Origin: Bradyrhizobium sp. 195 | Lineage (GTDB): Bacteria; Pseudomonadota; Alphaproteobacteria; Rhizobiales; Xanthobacteraceae | DNA length: 64,000 bases | Direction of reading: 5' to 3' | Assembly: GCF_023101665.1 (NCBI RefSeq) | Contig: NZ_CP082161.1 | Coordinates: forward strand, 62,001-126,000 | Shown: one piece after another, positions 26,517 to 35,293 of the stretch | How positions within the stretch are numbered: the stretch's first letter is position 1 | Layout of the letters: every line of letters starts with the position of its first letter | Program-made: the position numbers and the translations under genes | Notes under the pieces: generated by a model | Told to the model about the DNA's origin: nothing | Seen by the model: the letters and a program-made list of their open reading frames with translations, nothing else | Database searches by the model: none

Positions 26517-27629
26517 ATGATTTGCGGTTCGATCGGCCGGGTTTTCGGTCTGCTTTGCTCGGTGACTGTCGTCGCCACGGCCGTGGCGCATGCTGACGAG
26601 GCATCCAGCGATCGCGTCATCGCCGAGAAGACCGCGATCATCGCGGCGGAGCCGGCGAATGCGGCGGCTTACGAGCTGCGTGGCGAAGCCTACTACATCA
26701 AGCACGACTGGAATCGCGCCTTCGACGATTGCAGCGCTTCGATCCGGATCGACCCGAACTTCGGGCGTGCCTATCATTGCCGCGGCCGCGCCTATTCCGC
26801 CAAAGGCGACCGCGATCGCGCGATGGCCGACTACAACGAGGCCATCCGCCTCGATCCCGACTATGGCGCGCCCTACACCTCGCGCGCCGAGGAATATTTC
26901 AACCACCGCGATTTCGATCTCGCGATCGCCGGCTTCACCGAGGCCATCGAACGCAGCCCCAAGCAGGCCTACCGTGCGCTCATGATGCGCGGGCAGGTCT
27001 ATGCGGTGAAGGGCGCCGCCGATCGCGCCGCCGCCGATTACACCGAGGCGATGCAGCGGAATCCAGCCGCTGCCTGGCCCTACGAACTGCGAAGCAACAT
27101 TCGTCTCAACAAGGGCGAGATCGATGCAGCCCTCGACGACTGCGACAGCGCCGTCCGTCTCGAGCCCGGAAGTGCCGGCGGCCATTATTGCCGGGCCATT
27201 GTGTTCCTGAACAAGGATGACACCGACGGCACCATCCGGGAGTTGGATGACGTCACGAGAATCACGCCGTCTTTCCAGAAGGCCTATCGCGTTCGCGCCG
27301 TTGTCCTGCACAGGAAGGGCGATGATAAACGGGCCCTTGCCGATTTCGACGAAGCGATTCGGCTACAGCCGCGAGATTCGCAGGTCTATACCGATCGCGC
27401 CGGCGTGTTTCGCGACCTCGGACAGCACGATCGCGCGCTCGCCGACTACAACGAGGCGCTTCGGCTCGATCCCAACAATCAGGATGTCCTGGTCAATCGC
27501 GGCCTTCTCTACATGATGATGTCCGATGCCAAGCATGCGCGCGTGGACTTCAACAGCGTGCTCGCGCTGCCGCCGACCGACAAATGGGCCGTGGACACGG
27601 CGCGTGAAGGGCTCGGATTTGTGAAGTGA
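26517..27629 (+). CDS. Exported tetratricopeptide-repeat protein
   Basis: A 370-aa protein with a signal peptide (MICGSIGRVFGLLCSVTVVA, cleavage near AHADEA) and about nine TPR units, for example NAAAYELRGEAYYIKHDWNR, GRAYHCRGRAYSAKGDRDRA, RALMMRGQVYAVKGAADRAA and DVLVNRGLLYMMMSDAKHAR. It should be a periplasmic protein-protein interaction scaffold; its partner is unknown. Cysteines occur at DDCSAS, YHCRG, DDCDS and HYCRA. It stands alone, 117 bp after ptsN. Confidence 0.85.
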   Translation: MICGSIGRVFGLLCSVTVVATAVAHADEASSDRVIAEKTAIIAAEPANAAAYELRGEAYYIKHDWNRAFDDCSASIRIDPNFGRAYHCRGRAYSAKGDRDRAMADYNEAIRLDPDYGAPYTSRAEEYFNHRDFDLAIAGFTEAIERSPKQAYRALMMRGQVYAVKGAADRAAADYTEAMQRNPAAAWPYELRSNIRLNKGEIDAALDDCDSAVRLEPGSAGGHYCRAIVFLNKDDTDGTIRELDDVTRITPSFQKAYRVRAVVLHRKGDDKRALADFDEAIRLQPRDSQVYTDRAGVFRDLGQHDRALADYNEALRLDPNNQDVLVNRGLLYMMMSDAKHARVDFNSVLALPPTDKWAVDTAREGLGFVK

Positions 27630-27665
27630 TGTGCGAGACAGGTGGGCGCTGCCGCCTCACAGTCG

Positions 27666-27782
27666 GTCATTGCGAGCGAAGCGAAGCAGTCCAGAATCCA
27701 TCCGCGAAGGGATTCTGGATTGCTTCGTCGCTTCAGCGCAAAATTGCTGCGCAATTTTGTCGCGAGCTCCTCGCAATGACGG
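27666..27782. repeat. Palindromic repeat family G
   Basis: Outer arms gtcattgcgagcg and cgagctcctcgcaatgac, inner arms ccagaatccatccgcgaagggattctgg and gcgcaaaattgctgcgcaattttg give a nested dyad of ~117 bp between the TPR and DUF1150 genes. Confidence 0.85.
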
Positions 27783-27808
27783 CGCGGCAACATCATCGCC
27801 CAAAATGA

Positions 27809-27844
27809 AAGCGGGCACGCCCTCCTGCGAAGGCGTGCCCGCTT
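27809..27844 (-). terminator. Terminator hairpin after the DUF1150 gene
   Basis: The 13-bp stem AAGCGGGCACGCC / GGCGTGCCCGCTT has a 10-nt loop and is followed on the minus strand by TCATTTTGG. It lies 24 bp past the DUF1150 stop. Confidence 0.75.
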
Positions 27845-27868
27845 GAATCTCTATCGCGCGACGTGCGC

Positions 27869-28141
27869 TCAGTGCACGCTGACGGCTTGCAGCTCGTTGC
27901 TCCAGGCGTTGGCGATCGCAGCTTCCCGGCTGTCGGTCAGCATGATCGGCGTGCCGTCGGCGGCGTGGAGCGCGAAGAGCTTGAGGCCCGGCGCGATTTT
28001 CGGCGCTTCGGGAAACAGGCCCGGCACGTCCTCGGAGCGGATCTGCTTCACATAGGCGATATGACCCTCGCCGAGGGTTGCCAGTGTCTCGGGCGAGACG
28101 TTCTTGGCTTCGTATTCGAACGCAACGTGACCTTCACTCAT
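27869..28141 (-). CDS. DUF1150 family protein
   Basis: A 90-aa protein of unknown function, MSEGHVAFEYEAKNVSPETL..., with IAYVKQIRSEDVPGLFPEAP and LKLFALHAADGTPIMLTDSR, matching the alphaproteobacterial DUF1150 family. Such genes are commonly found directly beside an Hsp20 gene, as here: it lies 50 bp downstream of hsp20 and is probably in the same transcript. It has no membrane segment or cysteine. A heat or stress role is inferred from context only. Confidence 0.85.
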   Translation of the reverse strand: MSEGHVAFEYEAKNVSPETLATLGEGHIAYVKQIRSEDVPGLFPEAPKIAPGLKLFALHAADGTPIMLTDSREAAIANAWSNELQAVSVH

Positions 28142-28191
28142 GGTCTCGACTCCTCTGGAACACTAAGCGGTCGAGTCCGCTACTCGTTCCA

Positions 28192-28617
28192 TTATTCGTG
28201 CTCATTGATAGCGATTGTCTTAACGATCCTCTCCGGTTCAGGCCGGGCCAGATCGACCGACAACAACCCGTTCTTCAGATCCGCACCCAGCACCAGCATC
28301 CCCTCCGCCAGCACGAAGGTGCGCTGGAAGTGGCGCGCGGCGATGCCGCGATGGATGTATTGCCGGGACTTGTCGTCCTGCTGCCGCCCGCGAATGACGA
28401 GCTGGTTTTCCTCAATGGTTACATCGAGTTGGTCGCGCGTGAATCCTGCGACCGCCAGCGTGATCCGCAAGCGCTCGGGCTGGCCGTCCGACCGGTCGCA
28501 CCTCTCGATATTGTAGGGAGGATAACCGTCGGCGCCTTTGACGACGCGGTCGAGCACGCGCTCAATCTCGTCGAAGCCCAGAAGGAACGGACTGGATAAC
28601 GTGGGAACACGAGACAT
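28192..28617 (-). CDS. Small heat-shock protein (Hsp20/alpha-crystallin family)
   Basis: A 141-aa sHSP of the rhizobial class A (IbpA-like) type. FLLGFDEIERVLDRV is the N-terminal arm; PPYNIERCDRSDGQPERLRI, TLAVAGFTRDQLDVTIEENQ, LVIRGRQQDD and YIHRGIAARHFQRTFVLAEG form the crystallin domain; GLLSVDLARPEPERIVKTIA carries the end of the domain and the short C-tail. ATP-independent holdase in the cytoplasm. Upstream are a RpoH-like promoter and a ROSE-type leader, so heat control is expected both at transcription and at translation. Confidence 0.95.
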   Translation of the reverse strand: MSRVPTLSSPFLLGFDEIERVLDRVVKGADGYPPYNIERCDRSDGQPERLRITLAVAGFTRDQLDVTIEENQLVIRGRQQDDKSRQYIHRGIAARHFQRTFVLAEGMLVLGADLKNGLLSVDLARPEPERIVKTIAINEHE

Positions 28618-28678
28618 AGTTTACAAAGTCCTCTCGAAGCGACTTTGGTGCATCAGGGCCCGCAAGCGGCACCCCTTG
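28618..28678 (-). ncRNA. ROSE-type RNA thermometer in the hsp20 5' leader
   Basis: In the leader RNA, AAAG-UCGCU-UCGAG-AGGA-CUUU folds so that UCGCU (28638-28642, minus strand) covers the AGGA Shine-Dalgarno (28629-28632). This is the ROSE signature UYGCU paired with AGGA around a bulged G. A second hairpin, GGTGC/GCACC with an ~18-nt loop, precedes it. ROSE elements control Bradyrhizobium sHSP genes by melting on heat. The 5' end (about 28678) is inferred from the promoter. Confidence 0.78.
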
Positions 28679-28684
28679 ATCAGC

Positions 28685-28714
28685 AATATGGGCATGTTCC
28701 CATGTGGGTTCAAG
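28685..28714 (-). promoter_or_regulatory. Candidate RpoH (sigma-32) promoter of hsp20
   Basis: On the minus strand CTTGAA (28709-28714) is followed after 16 nt by CCCATATT (28685-28692), close to the heat-shock promoter pattern CTTGAA / CCCCATNT. It would start the transcript at about 28678. Confidence 0.65.
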
Positions 28715-28872
28715 CAGGTAGCCGGGAGGCTGTGGACGGGCCCGTGCTAGCTGCGCCCGTCCATTCTGCCGTCGTTATGTGTCAGCCATGTCTCCGAACG
28801 CTTGCCAGCGATTTCGTACGGGCTGAGCCGACAAGCCCGGGCGTGACGGTTTTCCGTGGCGGATTTTCCCAA

Positions 28873-28913
28873 CGAAAACAAAGCCCCTTCTACTGTGCAT
28901 GGGGTTGTTTTCG
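28873..28913 (-). terminator. Terminator-like hairpin after ugpC
   Basis: CGAAAACAA (28873-28881) pairs with TTGTTTTCG (28905-28913), with an inner CCCC/GGGG. It lies 25 bp beyond the ugpC stop. The 28618-28937 interval holds this hairpin plus the hsp20 promoter and leader; I saw no gene in the rest. Confidence 0.6.
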
Positions 28914-28937
28914 CAGTTTTGGTTTGGGAAGCCTCCG

Positions 28938-30023
28938 TCAGGCTTCGAGCCGCTTTCGGCCATCGCCACTGAAAAGGTGCAGCTTGTTGCGCACCGCCGC
29001 GACCCGGATTTTCGCGCCGATGGCCGGGGCCTCGGTTCCGGGAATGCGGACGATGATCTCGCCGGGCGGCAGCTCGCCGGGCGTGGCGGCGACGCGCTGC
29101 TCGTCCTGCTCGCGTGCGCCGTAGACGAAGGTCTCGGCGCCGACGCGCTCGATCGCTTCCACGGTCAGCGGCAGAGCGACGCCGCCGGCCGGGGTCTGGT
29201 CGGTGATGACGAAATCTTCCGGGCGGATGCCGAGGATGCCGACGTCAGATGCGCTGCCCCCGAGCTGTGATTTGATCTCCTCGGCGCGCGTCGACATCAA
29301 ATTCATCGGCGGTGCGCCGATGAAGGAAGCGACGAAGGTGGTCGCCGGCTTCTCGTAGATCGCAAGGGGATTGCCGACCTGCTCGACCTCGCCGCCATTC
29401 ATCACCACGAGAATGTCGGCGAGCGTCATCGCCTCGAGCTGGTCGTGGGTGACGTAGATTGACGTCGTGTTGAGGCGGCGCTGCAATTTGCGGATCTCAA
29501 CGCGCATCGCGATGCGCAGCTTGGCGTCGAGATTCGAGAGCGGCTCGTCGAACAGGAACACCTTCGGCTGGCGCACGATGGCGCGGCCCATGGCGACGCG
29601 CTGACGCTGGCCGCCCGAGAGCTGGCGCGGCTTGCGCTCCAGCATCGGCGACAATTCGAGCACGCGCGCGGCTTCCTCGACGCGGGTCTTGATCTCGGCT
29701 TCCGCCATGCCGCGGTTGCGCAGGCCGTAGGCCATGTTGTTGTAGACGCTCATATGCGGATAGAGCGCGTAGTTCTGGAACACCATCGCGATGTCGCGAT
29801 CGGCGGGCTCGACCTGGTTGACGATCCGGCCGCCGATGTCGATCTCGCCGCCGGTGACGGTTTCGAGCCCCGCAACCATGCGCAGCAGCGTGGACTTGCC
29901 GCAGCCGGAGGGGCCGACCAGCACGCAGAACTGTCCGTCGCCGACATCGACATCGACGCCCTTGATGGCCTCGAAGCCGCCGGGATAGGTCTTGCGGACG
30001 CTGCGCAGGGTGACGTTAGCCAT
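28938..30023 (-). CDS. ugpC: sn-Glycerol-3-phosphate ABC transporter ATP-binding protein
   Basis: A 361-aa UgpC/MalK-type ATPase: [20 protein letters not shown] (Walker A), [20 protein letters not shown] (Q-loop), [20 protein letters not shown] (signature), [15 protein letters not shown] (Walker B), [20 protein letters not shown] (H-loop), and a C-terminal TOBE domain ([17 protein letters not shown]). It energises import by UgpA/UgpE. The start is ATG 30023 ([20 protein letters not shown]); longer in-frame sequence is read-through of the repeat before it. It is the last gene of ugpBAEC. Confidence 0.93.
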   Translation of the reverse strand: MANVTLRSVRKTYPGGFEAIKGVDVDVGDGQFCVLVGPSGCGKSTLLRMVAGLETVTGGEIDIGGRIVNQVEPADRDIAMVFQNYALYPHMSVYNNMAYGLRNRGMAEAEIKTRVEEAARVLELSPMLERKPRQLSGGQRQRVAMGRAIVRQPKVFLFDEPLSNLDAKLRIAMRVEIRKLQRRLNTTSIYVTHDQLEAMTLADILVVMNGGEVEQVGNPLAIYEKPATTFVASFIGAPPMNLMSTRAEEIKSQLGGSASDVGILGIRPEDFVITDQTPAGGVALPLTVEAIERVGAETFVYGAREQDEQRVAATPGELPPGEIIVRIPGTEAPAIGAKIRVAAVRNKLHLFSGDGRKRLEA

Positions 30024-30034
30024 GGGTTGCACCG

Positions 30035-30128
30035 GCGAGTAGCGAATAGGGGGTGGCGAATGGGGAATGTGTAATACGCAAGGCAGACGCAGCGACCCCA
30101 TTCGCCACTCGCCATTCACTATTCGCCA
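30035..30128. repeat. Palindromic repeat family H between ugpE and ugpC
   Basis: gcgagtagcgaatagggggtggcgaatgggg pairs imperfectly with ccccattcgccactcgccattcactattcgc. Multiple tattcgcca-like units are present. It occupies the 108-bp gap inside the ugp operon. Confidence 0.8.
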
Positions 30129-30131
30129 TCT

Positions 30132-30980
30132 TCACTTTTCCGTCTCGACCAGACCGCGCACGAACAATTTCTGCATTGCGACGACGACGAAGACCGGCGG
30201 CAGCATCGCGAGCACGGCGGTCGCCATCACGATCGGCCATTCGGTCAACGCGTCGGTGGTGGTGATCATCTTGCGGATGCCGATCTGGATGGTCTGCATG
30301 TCGTCGCGCGTGGTGATCAGCAGCGGCCAGAGATATTGATTCCAGCCGAGGATGAACAGGATCACGAACAGCGCGGCCATGTTGGTGCGCGACAGCGGCA
30401 GCAGCGTATCCCAGAAGAAGCGGAAGGGACCGGCGCCGTCGATGCGCGAGGCTTCCAATAACTCGTCCGGCACCGTCATGAAGAACTGGCGGAACAGCAG
30501 GGTTGCGGTGGCCGAGGCGATCAGCGGCAATGACAGGCCGGCATAGCTGTCGAGCATGTGCAGATCGGCGACGATCTTGTAGGTCGGATAGATGCGAACC
30601 TCGACCGGCAGCATCAGGGTGATGAAGATGATCCAGAAGATCGCCATCCGGAACGGAAAGCGGAAATACACGATCGCATAGGCCGAGATGATCGAGATCG
30701 CGATCTTGCCGACCGCGATCAGCAGCGCCATGACCAGCGAGTTCAGCATCATGTTGCCGACCGGCTCGCGGGTCGAGCCGCTCGTGCCGACGAAGATGGT
30801 CTGGTAGTAGGTTTCGAAGAAATGCCCGCCGGGCAGCAGCGACATTTGCCCGTTGGCGATCAGCGCATTGTCCTGGGTGGAGGCGACGATCGCGATGTAG
30901 ACGGGGAACGCGACGATCGCGATCCCGATCCACAGGATCGCGTGAGCGACGTAGCGCCGGAAGCCCTCTTCCTCGACCAT
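30132..30980 (-). CDS. ugpE: sn-Glycerol-3-phosphate ABC transporter permease UgpE
   Basis: A 282-aa MalG-type permease with six membrane spans (AHAILWIGIAIVAFPVYIAI, MLNSLVMALLIAVGKIAISI, AIFWIIFITLMLPVEVRIYP, ...). The EAA loop is ELLEASRIDGAGPFRFFWDTLLP. NSLVMALLIAVGKI and WNQYLWPLLIT are typical of UgpE. The start ATG overlaps the ugpA stop by one base (TGATG). It pairs with UgpA to form the channel. Confidence 0.93.
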   Translation of the reverse strand: MVEEEGFRRYVAHAILWIGIAIVAFPVYIAIVASTQDNALIANGQMSLLPGGHFFETYYQTIFVGTSGSTREPVGNMMLNSLVMALLIAVGKIAISIISAYAIVYFRFPFRMAIFWIIFITLMLPVEVRIYPTYKIVADLHMLDSYAGLSLPLIASATATLLFRQFFMTVPDELLEASRIDGAGPFRFFWDTLLPLSRTNMAALFVILFILGWNQYLWPLLITTRDDMQTIQIGIRKMITTTDALTEWPIVMATAVLAMLPPVFVVVAMQKLFVRGLVETEK

Positions 30981-31861
30981 CAGTAGGTCACCTTGCGTTC
31001 GACGAAGCGGAACTGGATTCCAGTCAGCACGATGACCATGATCATCAGGATCACCGATTGCGCCGCGGAGCTGCCGAGATTGCCGCCGAGCAGGCCGTCG
31101 GAATAGACCTTGTAGACCAGCGTGACCGTCGACGTGCCGGGCCCGCCGCGGGTCATTGTGTCGATGATGCCGAACGTGTCGAAGAAGGCGTAGACGATGT
31201 TGACGACCAGCAGGAAGAAGATGGTCGGCGACAGCAGCGGGAAGGTCACGGTCCAGAACCGGCGCATCGGGCGCGCGCCGTCGATCGCGGCGGCCTCGAG
31301 CACGCTTCGCGGGATGCTCTGCAGGCCGGCGAGGAAGAACAGGAAGTTGTAGGAGATCTGCTTCCAGGCGGCGGCGAAGATGATCAGTGCGGCGGCCTGG
31401 TCGCCGTCGAGCAGCGGATTCCAGTCGACGCCGAGGGCGCGCAAATATCGCGAGAGCACACCGAGCGAGGGGTGCAGCATGAAGATCCAGAGCACGCCGA
31501 CGACCGGCGGCGCCACCGCATAGGGCCAGATCAGCAGTGTCCGGTAGAGCGTCGAGCCGCGCAGTGGCTTGTCCGCCATCACGGCAAGCAGCAGCGCAAA
31601 CGACAGCGACGACACAGCGATGGCGAACGAGAAGAAGAAGGTCCGCACGATCGCCTCGAAATAGGCGCGGTCCTTCAAGAGCTCGATGTAATTGTCGAAC
31701 CAGACGAAGGTGGTCGAAAGGCCGAAGGCATCCTGGAGCAGGAAGGACTGGATCACCGCCTGCAGGGCCGGCCAGTAGAAGAAAATCAGGACGATCGCGA
31801 GCTGCGGCGCAACCAGCGCGTAAGGCAACAGCTTCGATTGGAAAATGGCTTGCTTTTGCAT
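30980..31861 (-). CDS. ugpA: sn-Glycerol-3-phosphate ABC transporter permease UgpA
   Basis: A 293-aa MalF-type permease: [40 protein letters not shown] at the N-terminus as in UgpA, six spans, and the EAA loop [46 protein letters not shown] is another family motif. It is 48 bp downstream of ugpB, with a strong hairpin in the gap, and overlaps ugpE. Confidence 0.94.
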   Translation of the reverse strand: MQKQAIFQSKLLPYALVAPQLAIVLIFFYWPALQAVIQSFLLQDAFGLSTTFVWFDNYIELLKDRAYFEAIVRTFFFSFAIAVSSLSFALLLAVMADKPLRGSTLYRTLLIWPYAVAPPVVGVLWIFMLHPSLGVLSRYLRALGVDWNPLLDGDQAAALIIFAAAWKQISYNFLFFLAGLQSIPRSVLEAAAIDGARPMRRFWTVTFPLLSPTIFFLLVVNIVYAFFDTFGIIDTMTRGGPGTSTVTLVYKVYSDGLLGGNLGSSAAQSVILMIMVIVLTGIQFRFVERKVTY

Positions 31862-31871
31862 GATGCCCCAG

Positions 31872-31902
31872 AGCGGCAGGCCGGGGTCACCGGCCTGCCG
31901 CT
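31872..31902 (-). promoter_or_regulatory. Intercistronic hairpin between ugpB and ugpA
   Basis: AGCGGCAGGCCGG (31872-31884) and CCGGCCTGCCGCT (31890-31902) form a perfect 13-bp stem with a 5-nt loop. There is no T-run. Such hairpins after a binding-protein gene often protect its mRNA or attenuate downstream expression. Confidence 0.65.
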
Positions 31903-31909
31903 GATCGTC

Positions 31910-33229
31910 TCACTTGACGGCGGTCTTTTCGAACTGGCGCAGCATCGTGTTGCCGCGCTCGACGGCCGCGTCCAGCGCCTGCTTGGCGGTCTTCTTGCCG
32001 GCAAGCGCCTGCTCGATCTCTTCCGACCAGACGTCGCGGAGCTGCACCATGTTGCCGAGACGCAGGCCGCGGGAGTTCTCGGTCGGCTCCTTGTTGGTCA
32101 GCTCGAGCAGCGGGGTCTCGAGATAGGGCTGGTCCTTGTAGAAGCCTTCGGCCTTCGCCTTCTCATAGGCCGCCTTGGTGATCGGCAGGTAGCCCGAGGC
32201 CTTGTGGATATAGACCTGGCGATCGGTGTCCGAGAGGAAGGTCAGGAATTTTGCGACGCCCTTGTATTCCTCGGCCGGCTTGCCGCCCATGACCCAGAGC
32301 GAAGCGCCGCCGATGATCGAGTTTTGCGGCGCGCCCTTTGCGTCGGGATAATAGGGCATCGGGACGGCGGTGAAGTTGAACTTGGCCTGGGCCTTGACGT
32401 TGCCGAAGAAGGCCGACGAGGTCAGGTAGATCGGGCATTCGCCCGACGTGAAGCGGCCTTCGCCGGTGTTGGTACGGCCGGCATAGTCGTAGACCTTGGT
32501 CTTCTGGAGCTCGACCAGGTTCTCGAGATGCTTGACCTGGAGCGGCCCGTTGAACTCCAGCACGGTGTCGAAGCCGTCGAGGCCGTTGGCCTTGCTGGCG
32601 AGCGGCACGTTGTGCCAGGCGGAGAGCTGCTCGAGGTTGACCCAGGTCACCCAGGAGCCGGAGAAGCCACAGGTGTCATGACCGGCAGCCTTCAGCTTCT
32701 TGGCGGCCTCGAACGTTTCGGGCCAGGTCTTCGGGATCTCGACATTGGCCTTCTTCAGCTCGTCGAGATTGACCCACATGACGGTGGACGACGAGTTGAA
32801 GGGAAACGACAGCATCTCGCCCTTCGAGGTCGAGTAGTAGCCGGTGATGGCGGGCAGGTAGATCTTGGGATCGAACTTTTCGCCTGCGTCGGCCATGAGC
32901 TTGTAAACGGGCTTCACGGCGCCGGTGGCAGCCATCATGGTCGCGGTGCCGACTTCGAACACCTGCATGATGTGCGGCGCGTTGCCGGCGCGGAACGCCG
33001 CGATGCCCGCGTTCATCGTGTCGGCGTAATTGCCCTTGTAGGTGGGGATCACCTTGTAGTCGCTCTGCGCGGCGTTGAAATCGTTGGCGAGCTTGACGAT
33101 GACGTCATTGTTGGCGCCGGTCATCGCGTGCCACCACTGGATTTCCGTCACGGCCAAAGCCGGCGAAGCGCCGAGACCAACCGCGAGTGCAACAGCAGCA
33201 GCCGTGCCAAAATGTCGAAGAGCCATCAA
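31910..33229 (-). CDS. ugpB: sn-Glycerol-3-phosphate-binding periplasmic protein UgpB
   Basis: A 439-aa family 1 extracellular solute-binding protein. The signal peptide is MALRHFGTAAAVALAVGLGA-type with cleavage after SPALA. The mature start VTEIQWWHAMTGANNDVIVK, VIPTYKGNYADTMNAGIAAF, IMQVFEVGTATMMAATGAVKP and SSTVMWVNLDELKKANVEIP are typical of UgpB. Glycerol-3-phosphate and related phosphodiesters are the expected ligands. First gene of the operon, behind a likely Pho box. Confidence 0.94.
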   Translation of the reverse strand: MMALRHFGTAAAVALAVGLGASPALAVTEIQWWHAMTGANNDVIVKLANDFNAAQSDYKVIPTYKGNYADTMNAGIAAFRAGNAPHIMQVFEVGTATMMAATGAVKPVYKLMADAGEKFDPKIYLPAITGYYSTSKGEMLSFPFNSSSTVMWVNLDELKKANVEIPKTWPETFEAAKKLKAAGHDTCGFSGSWVTWVNLEQLSAWHNVPLASKANGLDGFDTVLEFNGPLQVKHLENLVELQKTKVYDYAGRTNTGEGRFTSGECPIYLTSSAFFGNVKAQAKFNFTAVPMPYYPDAKGAPQNSIIGGASLWVMGGKPAEEYKGVAKFLTFLSDTDRQVYIHKASGYLPITKAAYEKAKAEGFYKDQPYLETPLLELTNKEPTENSRGLRLGNMVQLRDVWSEEIEQALAGKKTAKQALDAAVERGNTMLRQFEKTAVK

Positions 33230-33278
33230 GAAAACCTCCCTTGCCCGTCTAAAGAAGCGCTTGCGCTAGCAGCGCCAT

Positions 33279-33296
33279 ATGACGTTCACATGACTG
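33279..33296 (-). promoter_or_regulatory. Putative Pho box upstream of ugpB
   Basis: On the minus strand CAGTCAT-GTGA-ACGTCAT is two 7-mers with a 4-bp spacer (11-bp period), as in the PhoB consensus CTGTCAT-N4-CTGTCAT (6/7 and 5/7 matches). It lies about 50 bp before the ugpB start, and ugp is a Pho-regulon operon in E. coli and rhizobia. Confidence 0.6.
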
Positions 33297-33440
33297 TGTA
33301 AGCGGCCGAAACGAAAGCGGCAAGCGCTGGAAAAGGGAAGCTGTCAAATAGGCGAAGACGAAGCGGGCGGGCTCCTCCGTTCGCGGTGCACTATCGTGCC
33401 CGCGCCGCAGTGCGGCATCATTCGTTGGATGGAGGTGGCC

Positions 33441-34646
33441 CTACCTCTTGCGCTCGGGGCCGCAGACGGTGCCCTTCTCGACCATCGCGTCGATCTCGGC
33501 CTTGGAGAAGCCGAACTCGCCGAGCACTTCCGCCGAGTGCTGGCTGAATTTGGGCGGCAGGCGGCGCAGGCTCGGCTTGCTGCGGTCGAGCCGGATCGGC
33601 GAGGCGACGCCCTTGTACCAGTCCTTCTCGATAATATCCCCGCGCGCGATCGTGTGCGGGTTGGTCAATGCCTGATCGATCTTCTGCACGGGCCCAGCGG
33701 GCAGGCCCGCCGCAAGCAGGCGATTGCACAGCGGCTCGGCCTCGTGCTGGCTGAACACCGCGGCCAGCTCGGCGCGCAGCGCCTCGCGGTTGGCGATGCG
33801 GTCCTTGTTGCGTGCAAAGCGCGGATCGGTGCCGAGCTCAGGCTTGCCGATCTCCTTGGCGAGCTTGCGGAAGGTGCCGTCATTGCCGACGCCGATGAAG
33901 ATGTCGTCGGTCTTGGTCGGGAAGATCGCGTAGGGCACGAGGTTGGGGTGCTCGTTGCCTGTGAGCGACGGCGGCTTGCCATGCATGAAATAATTCGCGG
34001 TGTGCGGATGCATGATGGCAAGGCCGGTCTCGTACAGCGTCGTCTCCAGGAACTGGCCCTTGCCGGAGCGCTGCCGCTCCGACAGTGCCATCAGGATGCC
34101 GATCGCCGCGTATAGGCCGGTGGTGATGTCGACCAACGGCACGCCGATCCGCATCGGTCCGCTCTCGGGCGAGCCGGTCGCGGCGATCATGCCGGTCATG
34201 GCCTGGATGATGGCATCATAGCCGGGATTGCCGCCGCGCGGACCGTCGGCGCCGAAGCCGCAGATCCGGCAATGCACGAGGCGCGGGAATTTCTCGCGCA
34301 GCACCTCGTTGCCGATGCCCCATTTCTCCAGCGTGCCCGGCTTGAAATTCTCGATCAGGACGTCGGCGCTCTCCAGCATCTTGAGCAGCACAATGCGGCC
34401 GCCCTCGGAGGCGAGGTCGAGACCGATCGAGCGCTTGTTGCGGTTAATGCCGATGAAATAGGCCGCGTCCTCCTCGTGGAAAGGAGGGCCCCATTCGCGC
34501 ACCTCGTCGCCCGCGGGCGGCTCGACCTTGATCACGTCGGCGCCATGGTCGGCGAGGATCTGAGTGCAGTAGGGACCGCCGAGCACGCGCGTGAGATCGA
34601 TGACGCGCAGTCCGCTCATGGCACCTGTGGCGGCTTCTGAACTCAT
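33441..34646 (-). CDS. CaiB/BaiF family CoA-transferase
   Basis: A 401-aa class III CoA-transferase starting at ATG 34646 after GGGAAGCG. Family motifs: GLRVIDLTRVLGGPYCTQIL, ADHGADVIKVEPPAGDEVRE, NRNKRSIGLDLASEGGRIVL, and GPMRIGVPLVDITTGLYAAI containing the conserved catalytic aspartate (LVD). The enzyme moves CoA between carboxylic acids; donor and acceptor are unknown. No formyl-CoA or carnitine partner genes lie nearby, so it is probably monocistronic; it follows the ugp operon on the same strand, with ugpB read in the same direction after it. Confidence 0.93.
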   Translation of the reverse strand: MSSEAATGAMSGLRVIDLTRVLGGPYCTQILADHGADVIKVEPPAGDEVREWGPPFHEEDAAYFIGINRNKRSIGLDLASEGGRIVLLKMLESADVLIENFKPGTLEKWGIGNEVLREKFPRLVHCRICGFGADGPRGGNPGYDAIIQAMTGMIAATGSPESGPMRIGVPLVDITTGLYAAIGILMALSERQRSGKGQFLETTLYETGLAIMHPHTANYFMHGKPPSLTGNEHPNLVPYAIFPTKTDDIFIGVGNDGTFRKLAKEIGKPELGTDPRFARNKDRIANREALRAELAAVFSQHEAEPLCNRLLAAGLPAGPVQKIDQALTNPHTIARGDIIEKDWYKGVASPIRLDRSKPSLRRLPPKFSQHSAEVLGEFGFSKAEIDAMVEKGTVCGPERKR

Positions 34647-34825
34647 TGCTTTCGCTTCCCTGTGTCGACGTTTGATCACAGGCCTAGCGAGCTTCGTGCA
34701 CGCCAGCAATGGCTCCGTGCGTAGGGGCGTATGCGCCGCCGCCGGTCAATCCCGCGGCGCGGGCAAAACCGAAAGGAAACGGCCGGCCCGAGGGGGATCC
34801 CGGGCCAGCCAATCCGCCGTTCCGA

Positions 34826-35251
34826 TCAGACGACCGTCAGGCGAACGTCGACATTGCCGCGCGTGGCGTTGGAATAGGGACACACCTGGTGCGCCTTCTC
34901 GACCAGTGCCTCGGCCTCCGCGCGGGCAAGGCCCGGCAGCGAGACAGCGAGGTCGATGTCGAGACCGAAGCCACCCTCGGAGCGCGGGCCGATTCCGACG
35001 GTCGAGGTGACGGAGGCGTCGGCGGGAACCTTGGGGCCGCCCTGCGAGGCCACGAACTTCATCGCGCCGATGAAGCAGGCGGCATAGCCGGCCGCGAACA
35101 GCTGCTCGGGATTGTTGCCGGCGCCGCCTCCGCCGCCGAGCTCCTTCGGCGTGGTCAGCTTGACGTCGAGCGCGCCGTCGAGGGTTGCAGCATGGCCGTC
35201 GCGGCCGCCGGTGGCCTTGGCGCTGGTCTTGTAGAGGACGTTCACGGACAT
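34826..35251 (-). CDS. ohr: Organic hydroperoxide resistance protein
   Basis: A 141-aa Ohr/OsmC peroxidase that reduces organic and lipid hydroperoxides with dihydrolipoyl electron donors. Both catalytic cysteines are present: C59 ([10 protein letters not shown]) and C124 ([17 protein letters not shown]). Start is ATG 35251 ([20 protein letters not shown]). It is divergent from ohrR, with two candidate operators in the 148-bp gap. Confidence 0.97.
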   Translation of the reverse strand: MSVNVLYKTSAKATGGRDGHAATLDGALDVKLTTPKELGGGGGAGNNPEQLFAAGYAACFIGAMKFVASQGGPKVPADASVTSTVGIGPRSEGGFGLDIDLAVSLPGLARAEAEALVEKAHQVCPYSNATRGNVDVRLTVV

Positions 35252-35293
35252 TGTCGTCTCCCTGGGTTTCGTTGGGTGCGGCTCTATCGCAGA

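Noticed and set aside
27666..27782. Possible insertion sequence or CRISPR array
   Set aside because: Nested dyads but no transposase, no target duplications, and no regular repeat-spacer pattern. Same reasoning for the other palindromic repeats.
28645..29124. Plus-strand 159-aa frame over the hsp20 leader and ugpC 3' end
   Set aside because: It overlaps the hsp20 promoter/leader and ugpC; no ribosome binding site or homology seen.
31058..33301. 747-aa frame on the plus strand opposite ugpA/ugpB
   Set aside because: It is an antisense shadow of high third-position GC; composition is Arg/Glu/Gly/Asp-rich, no domain, and the minus strand encodes clear transporter genes.
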